Shown: piece by piece, positions 60,403 through 64,000 of the stretch | Position numbering within the stretch: the stretch's first letter is position 1 | Layout: every line of letters starts with the position of its first letter | Source of the DNA: Sphingomonas suaedae | GTDB lineage: Bacteria > Pseudomonadota > Alphaproteobacteria > Sphingomonadales > Sphingomonadaceae | DNA length: 64,000 bases | Assembly: GCF_007833215.1 (NCBI RefSeq) | Contig: NZ_CP042239.1 | Location: 2,664,001-2,728,000, forward strand | Direction: 5' to 3' | Made by a program: the position numbers and the translations under genes | The notes under the pieces: generated by a model | Databases searched by the model: none | Seen by the model: only the letters and a program-made list of their open reading frames with translations | Told to the model about the DNA's origin: nothing

Positions 60403-60747
60403 ATGGCGCGCGTCACTGTCGAGGATTGCGTCGACAAGGTATCCAACCGTTTTGATCTCGTGCTGCTGGCTGCGCAACGCGCGCGCCAGATCTCGGGCGG
60501 CGCCGAGCTGACCATCGATCGCGACCGCGACAAAAACCCGGTCGTGGCGCTGCGCGAGATCGCCGAAGAAACGGTTCGTCCGGACAACCTGGAAGAATCG
60601 CTGGTCGGCAGCCTTCAGCGCGTTCAGATCGACGATGAGGAAGCGCCCGATGAGGTCGGCAGCCTCTCGGCTTCCGCGGAGGCGCTGCGCCTCACCGCCG
60701 CCGCGCCGCCGCGCAACCAGAATCTCGGTGCCGACTACGACGGCTGA
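60403..60747 (+). CDS. rpoZ: DNA-directed RNA polymerase omega subunit
   Basis: Omega subunit of 114 residues, which helps assemble the beta' subunit. The conserved N-terminal part is [31 protein letters not shown] followed by [15 protein letters not shown]. The C-terminal tail beyond residue 65 is acidic and low-complexity, as in alphaproteobacteria. GGAAG precedes the ATG. It stands alone here, with its own promoter and a strong terminator, not beside spoT or gmk. Confidence 0.97.
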   Translation: MARVTVEDCVDKVSNRFDLVLLAAQRARQISGGAELTIDRDRDKNPVVALREIAEETVRPDNLEESLVGSLQRVQIDDEEAPDEVGSLSASAEALRLTAAAPPRNQNLGADYDG

Positions 60748-60772
60748 CCCGCCGCAGCATCGCCGCCGATCG

Positions 60773-60806
60773 AAAGGCCGCTGTCCCGATGGGACGGCGG
60801 CCTTTT
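60773..60806 (+). terminator. Rho-independent terminator of rpoZ
   Basis: AAAGGCCGCTGTCCC (60773-60787) pairs with GGGACGGCGGCCTTT (60791-60805) over 15 bp including one U-G pair; the loop is 3 bases and T follows. Confidence 0.85.
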
Positions 60807-60909
60807 CGTTGGCGTGTGGAGGAGAGATCGGTCCAGTGCGGACCAACTAACCCCTTGATCGGATTGTCGCCGTAACGGACATTCTTTCCTCCGAATCGGG
60901 GGGAATCCT

Positions 60910-62289
60910 TTGCCGGGAAGCGACGCGCTCATTCTCGCAATCGATTCGCTCGCGCGCGAAGCAATGCTGTTCGCCGCGATCGGCTTCCTGATCGGCGGCA
61001 TCGACGACCTGTTGGTTGATGTCGCTTATGGCGCAACCTGGCTGCGCGCCCGGCTGCGCCGGGAACGGCCGCGCGCGCTCGACGTCGCGCCGCTCCCGAT
61101 CGCGATATTCATTCCCGCCTGGGACGAGGCGGCGGTGATCGGGGCGATGCTGCGGGCTACGCTCGCCCGTTACGACTATCCCGACTATCGCCTCTATGTC
61201 GGCGCCTACCCCAACGATCCGGCGACGATCGCGGCGGTGTCGGAGGTCGCGTTGACGGACCCGCGCGTGCGGCTGGTGGTCACCGCCACCGCGGGGCCGA
61301 CAACCAAGGCCGATTGTCTCAATACATTGTGGCGCGCGTTGCTGCGCGACGAAGCGGCGGGAGAGCCATTCGCGGCGGTGCTGCTACACGATGCCGAGGA
61401 TCTGGTCGATCCACAGGAACTGCGCGTCTTCGCCGCCTGGCTTGGCGATCACGAAGCAGTGCAACTGCCCGTCCTCCCGCTCGCCGACCCGCGCTCTCCC
61501 CTCGTCGCTGGTCACTATCTCGACGAGTTTGTCGAGGCACATGCCAAGAATCTGGTGGTCCGCGCAGCGCTTGGGGCCGCCCTGCCCTTTGCCGGGGTCG
61601 GCTGCGCGATCCGCCGCGACATGATCGTGCGCATTGCAGATATACGCGGCGGTATGCCGTTCGACGAAACGAGCATCACCGAGGATTATGAGCTGGGACT
61701 GACCGTGACCGAACTTGGCGGGCGCACCGCATTTGTCCGGATGCGCGACGATCAGGGTTCGATGATCGCGGTGCGCGCCTATTTCCCGGCACAGATCGGG
61801 GCGGCGGTGCGGCAAAAGGCGCGCTGGATGACCGGCATCGCGCTCGCGGGATGGGACCGCGTGGGGTGGCAGCGCGGCGGATCGATCGGCGAGCATTGGA
61901 TGCGAATGCGCGACCGGCGCGCGACGCTGGCGATCCCGGTCCTCGCGATCGCCTATGTCGCGCTGGTCGCCTGGGGCGTCGCGCTCGCTATCCATCTCGC
62001 GACCGCCACGCCGATGTCGGCACCCGGCGGGTTCACCGCGCCGCTCCTGATCGCGAACGCGGTGCTGCTCGGCTGGCGCGTGGCGATGCGCGCGGCCTTT
62101 ACGGGCGCGGCCTATGGACCGACGCAGGCGATCCTTTCGGTGCCGCGATTGTTCGTCGCCAATTTGGTGGCCTTGCTCGCCGCGAGGCGAGCGATCACGC
62201 TTTATTGGCCTACGCTGCGCGGGGTCCCGCCGCGCTGGGAAAAGACGGCGCATCATTTCCCCGACGCCACCGAGCACCCAGCGACATGA
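60910..62289 (+). CDS. NfrB-like family 2 glycosyltransferase
   Basis: Membrane glycosyltransferase of 459 residues. A first helix region (MLFAAIGFLIGGIDDLLVDVAYGATWLRARL) carries the IDDLxxD pattern of the NfrB group. The catalytic GT2 domain follows: FIPAWDEAAVIGAMLRA, LLHDAEDLVDPQELR (Asp pair), TEDYELGLTVTELGG and RQKARWMTGIALAGW (QxxRW-like). C-terminal helices complete the transport channel part. NfrB proteins make an extracellular glycan used by phage N4. The C-terminal MshEN c-di-GMP domain of E. coli NfrB is absent. TTG at 60910 with GGGGGG upstream is taken as start; ATG 60964 is possible. Confidence 0.88.
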   Translation: MPGSDALILAIDSLAREAMLFAAIGFLIGGIDDLLVDVAYGATWLRARLRRERPRALDVAPLPIAIFIPAWDEAAVIGAMLRATLARYDYPDYRLYVGAYPNDPATIAAVSEVALTDPRVRLVVTATAGPTTKADCLNTLWRALLRDEAAGEPFAAVLLHDAEDLVDPQELRVFAAWLGDHEAVQLPVLPLADPRSPLVAGHYLDEFVEAHAKNLVVRAALGAALPFAGVGCAIRRDMIVRIADIRGGMPFDETSITEDYELGLTVTELGGRTAFVRMRDDQGSMIAVRAYFPAQIGAAVRQKARWMTGIALAGWDRVGWQRGGSIGEHWMRMRDRRATLAIPVLAIAYVALVAWGVALAIHLATATPMSAPGGFTAPLLIANAVLLGWRVAMRAAFTGAAYGPTQAILSVPRLFVANLVALLAARRAITLYWPTLRGVPPRWEKTAHHFPDATEHPAT

Positions 62290-63296
62290 GCGGGCGCGGT
62301 CGCCCGCTGCGCTTTGTCGCGCTCGTCGCGGCGGGATGGGCGGGGATGCGTGTGGTCTTGCTCTGGCCAGAGGGCGCCACCCTGCCCCAGGCGATCGAGG
62401 CAGCGATGCCGCTGCGTTCGGCGCGCGCCGCCGTCTCACCACCATCGACCATCCCCGCGCCCCGCCCGGCCATGCCGATCTCGCGCAACGCCACGGAGCA
62501 ATGGCGCACCGCCGCGCCACTTGCGCCGATCCCCCGCGTGACGACAGCCAAAGCGCGCAGCTTCGCGATGCTTGGCCTTGTCGCTTTCGGTCAGGAACAG
62601 GTGATCGATGCGCCGCCGGGCGTGCTCCCGCGCGCAGGGCCGCTACGGACCGCGATGCTGCCCGAACCCGCCCGGCCCGACCGGTGGAGCGCGAGCGCCT
62701 GGCTCGTCACCCGGCGTGGCGCTGCGGGCGGCGGCGCGATGCTGGGCAGCGATCAGGCCGGCGCACGGATTGTCTATGCGCTCCGTCGCGACCGCGCGCT
62801 GGCGCTCTATGCCCGGGCGAGCGGACCACTGTCCGGCACGGGCCGCGAGCTGGCAGTCGGCGTCGAATGGCGCCCGTTCCGCGCACCGCTCCGCTTCCTC
62901 GCCGAACAGCGTATCGCGGTGGATGGCGGAAAGTCGGGCCCGGCGCTCGGAATTGTTGCGGGGGTCGACCGGGTGACGCTGCCCTTCGCCTTCGAACTCG
63001 AGGCCTATGGCCAGGCGGGCGGGGTCGCGCGGGCACGGATCGAGCCCTTTGCCGATGGCGCGATGCGGGTGACGCGCGAGATCGCCTCGCCCGGCGCGGC
63101 CCGGGTGACGCTGGGGGCAGGCGCCTGGGGGGCGGCACAGCGCGAGGCGGCGCGACTGGACATCGGGCCAAGCGCGGTCGCCACGCTGCCGCTCGGCGGG
63201 CCGACCGTGCGCATCGCGATCGACTGGCGCGAGCGGGTGGCGGGAGATGCGCGCCCGGGATCGGGACCGGCGCTCTCGGTCGGGGCGGATTTCTGA
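62286..63296 (+). CDS. NfrA-like C-terminal domain protein (short form)
   Basis: Protein of 336 residues overlapping the glycosyltransferase by ATGA, so the two are coupled. An N-terminal hydrophobic segment (RFVALVAAGWAGMRVVLLW) may be a signal or anchor. A Pro-rich linker runs to about residue 95. The rest, with alternating strands (WSASAWLVTRRGAAGGG, ARIVYALRRDRALALYARASGPL, FLAEQRIAVDGG, PFAFELEAYGQAGGV), resembles the C-terminal barrel of NfrA, the phage N4 adsorption protein. The TPR half of NfrA is missing. Likely an outer-membrane outlet or anchor for the glycan; inferred from context and similarity by eye. Confidence 0.65.
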   Translation: MSGRGRPLRFVALVAAGWAGMRVVLLWPEGATLPQAIEAAMPLRSARAAVSPPSTIPAPRPAMPISRNATEQWRTAAPLAPIPRVTTAKARSFAMLGLVAFGQEQVIDAPPGVLPRAGPLRTAMLPEPARPDRWSASAWLVTRRGAAGGGAMLGSDQAGARIVYALRRDRALALYARASGPLSGTGRELAVGVEWRPFRAPLRFLAEQRIAVDGGKSGPALGIVAGVDRVTLPFAFELEAYGQAGGVARARIEPFADGAMRVTREIASPGAARVTLGAGAWGAAQREAARLDIGPSAVATLPLGGPTVRIAIDWRERVAGDARPGSGPALSVGADF

Positions 63297-63345
63297 TCTC
63301 GCCGCCTTCCTAGCGCCCCGATGAGCCGCTAGGCAGGGATCGCCC

Positions 63346-64000
63346 ATGGATCTCTACCTGCCCATCGCCAATCTTTCGGTCAATGCGCTCGTCATCGTGC
63401 TGCTGGGCCTTGGCGTCGGACTCTTGTCGGGGATGTTCGGCGTTGGCGGCGGGTTCCTCACCACGCCGCTGCTGATCGTCTATGGCATTCCGCCGACCGT
63501 CGCCGCCGCGTCCGCCGCGAGCCAGGTGACCGGCGCCAGCGTCTCGGGTGTGTTCGCGCATCTGCGCCGCAAGGGTGTGGACATGCATATGGGACTATGG
63601 CTGATCGGCGGCGGCGTGCTGGGATCGGGGGCCGGTGCGATCCTGTTCCGGCTGCTTCAGGCGAGCGGCCAGATCGATACGGTGATCGCCGTTCTCTACG
63701 TGCTGATGCTGGGGTCGATCGGCTGGCTGATGCTGTCAGAATCGCTGCGATCGATCCGCGCGACCCGGGAGGGTGGCGCCGCGCGCGCCCGACGGCGACG
63801 GCATCATCCGATGGTTGCGGCGCTTCCGCTGCGCTGGCGTTTCTATCGCTCGGGCCTCTATATCTCGCCGCTCGCGCCGCTGCTGCTGGGCTTTGCCACC
63901 GGCATATTGACGATGCTGCTTGGTGTTGGCGGCGGGTTCATCCTGATCCCGGCGATGCTCTATCTGCTCGGGATGCCGGCGCAGGTGGTGGTCGGCACCT
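63346..64000 (+). CDS. TauE/SafE-family permease (3' end cut off by window)
   Basis: Membrane protein; 218 codons visible, C-terminus beyond the window. The family's two-fold repeat is seen as GLLSGMFGVGGGFLTTPLLIVYGIP near residue 30 and GILTMLLGVGGGFILIPAMLYLLGMP near 200. Members export sulfite, sulfoacetate or other organosulfonates. Between the halves is a basic loop (ARARRRRHHP). AGGGATCGCCC precedes the ATG at 63346. It follows the NfrA-like gene by 49 bases. The substrate cannot be told. Confidence 0.9.
   Translation, partial: MDLYLPIANLSVNALVIVLLGLGVGLLSGMFGVGGGFLTTPLLIVYGIPPTVAAASAASQVTGASVSGVFAHLRRKGVDMHMGLWLIGGGVLGSGAGAILFRLLQASGQIDTVIAVLYVLMLGSIGWLMLSESLRSIRATREGGAARARRRRHHPMVAALPLRWRFYRSGLYISPLAPLLLGFATGILTMLLGVGGGFILIPAMLYLLGMPAQVVVGT

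Noticed and set aside
1..64000. CRISPR arrays, insertion sequences or prophage
   Set aside because: No regularly spaced repeats, transposase motifs, integrases or phage structural genes were seen while reading the window.

Overview
The window reads as chromosomal DNA of an alphaproteobacterium of the Sphingomonadaceae, most likely Sphingomonas or a close relative. The basis is inference from content: high G+C, three large TonB-dependent receptors (TBDTs), a crtY-crtI-crtB carotenoid cluster, the CtrA inhibitor SciP, spinster-type MFS and Mla-type lipid transport genes, and short REP-like hairpin repeats. No rRNA, CRISPR array, insertion sequence or prophage was seen. One tRNA (Ser-GGA) is present.

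Layout. (1) 1-9733: a minus-strand run of TBDT, acetoacetyl-CoA synthetase, 3-hydroxyacyl-CoA dehydrogenase, MFS transporter and tannase/feruloyl-esterase (cut by the window edge), divergent from an AraC-type regulator. Two 10-bp direct repeats 21 bp apart lie between the divergent starts. This looks like a self-contained uptake, hydrolysis and CoA-activation module. (2) 9865-19168: a cell-surface-signalling locus of ECF sigma factor, FecR anti-sigma, STN-domain TBDT, amidohydrolase, second TBDT, then a hairpin terminator and a SnoaL-like lipoprotein. (3) 19283-28657: housekeeping genes pdxH, a CDF metal exporter, a PhzF-like isomerase, ybbAP divergent from tesA (same arrangement as in E. coli), mnmA, sciP, a SIMPL-domain protein and a GlsB/YeaQ protein. 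(4) 28906-34582: RND efflux adaptor and pump, then a DUF445 protein. (5) 34873-40094: HAD phosphatase, mlaE-mlaF-mlaD-PqiC-like lipoprotein operon, cyclophilin-type PPIase. (6) 40163-47204: tRNA-Ser followed by 343 bp without a gene, a class A penicillin-binding protein, an S9 peptidase behind a striking AT-rich palindrome, a beta-lactamase-fold hydrolase and an HNH nuclease. (7) 47324-52618: an SDR gene divergent from crtY-crtI-LOG-crtB. (8) 52627-60747: two divergent L,D-transpeptidases, cinA, nadE, an ATP-dependent DNA ligase, a small secreted protein, a phospholipase-D-family protein and rpoZ. (9) 60910-64000: an NfrB-like glycosyltransferase coupled to a short NfrA-like protein, then a truncated TauE/SafE permease.

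Genes in the same run are very often joined by 4-base NTGA overlaps (ATGA, GTGA, TTGA), and these overlaps decide several non-ATG starts. The two regions most likely to hold undescribed biology are the AraC-controlled TBDT/CoA module (1-9733) and the ECF-controlled double-TBDT/amidohydrolase locus (9865-19168). In both the substrate is unknown. All assignments come from reading the sequence; no database search was run.
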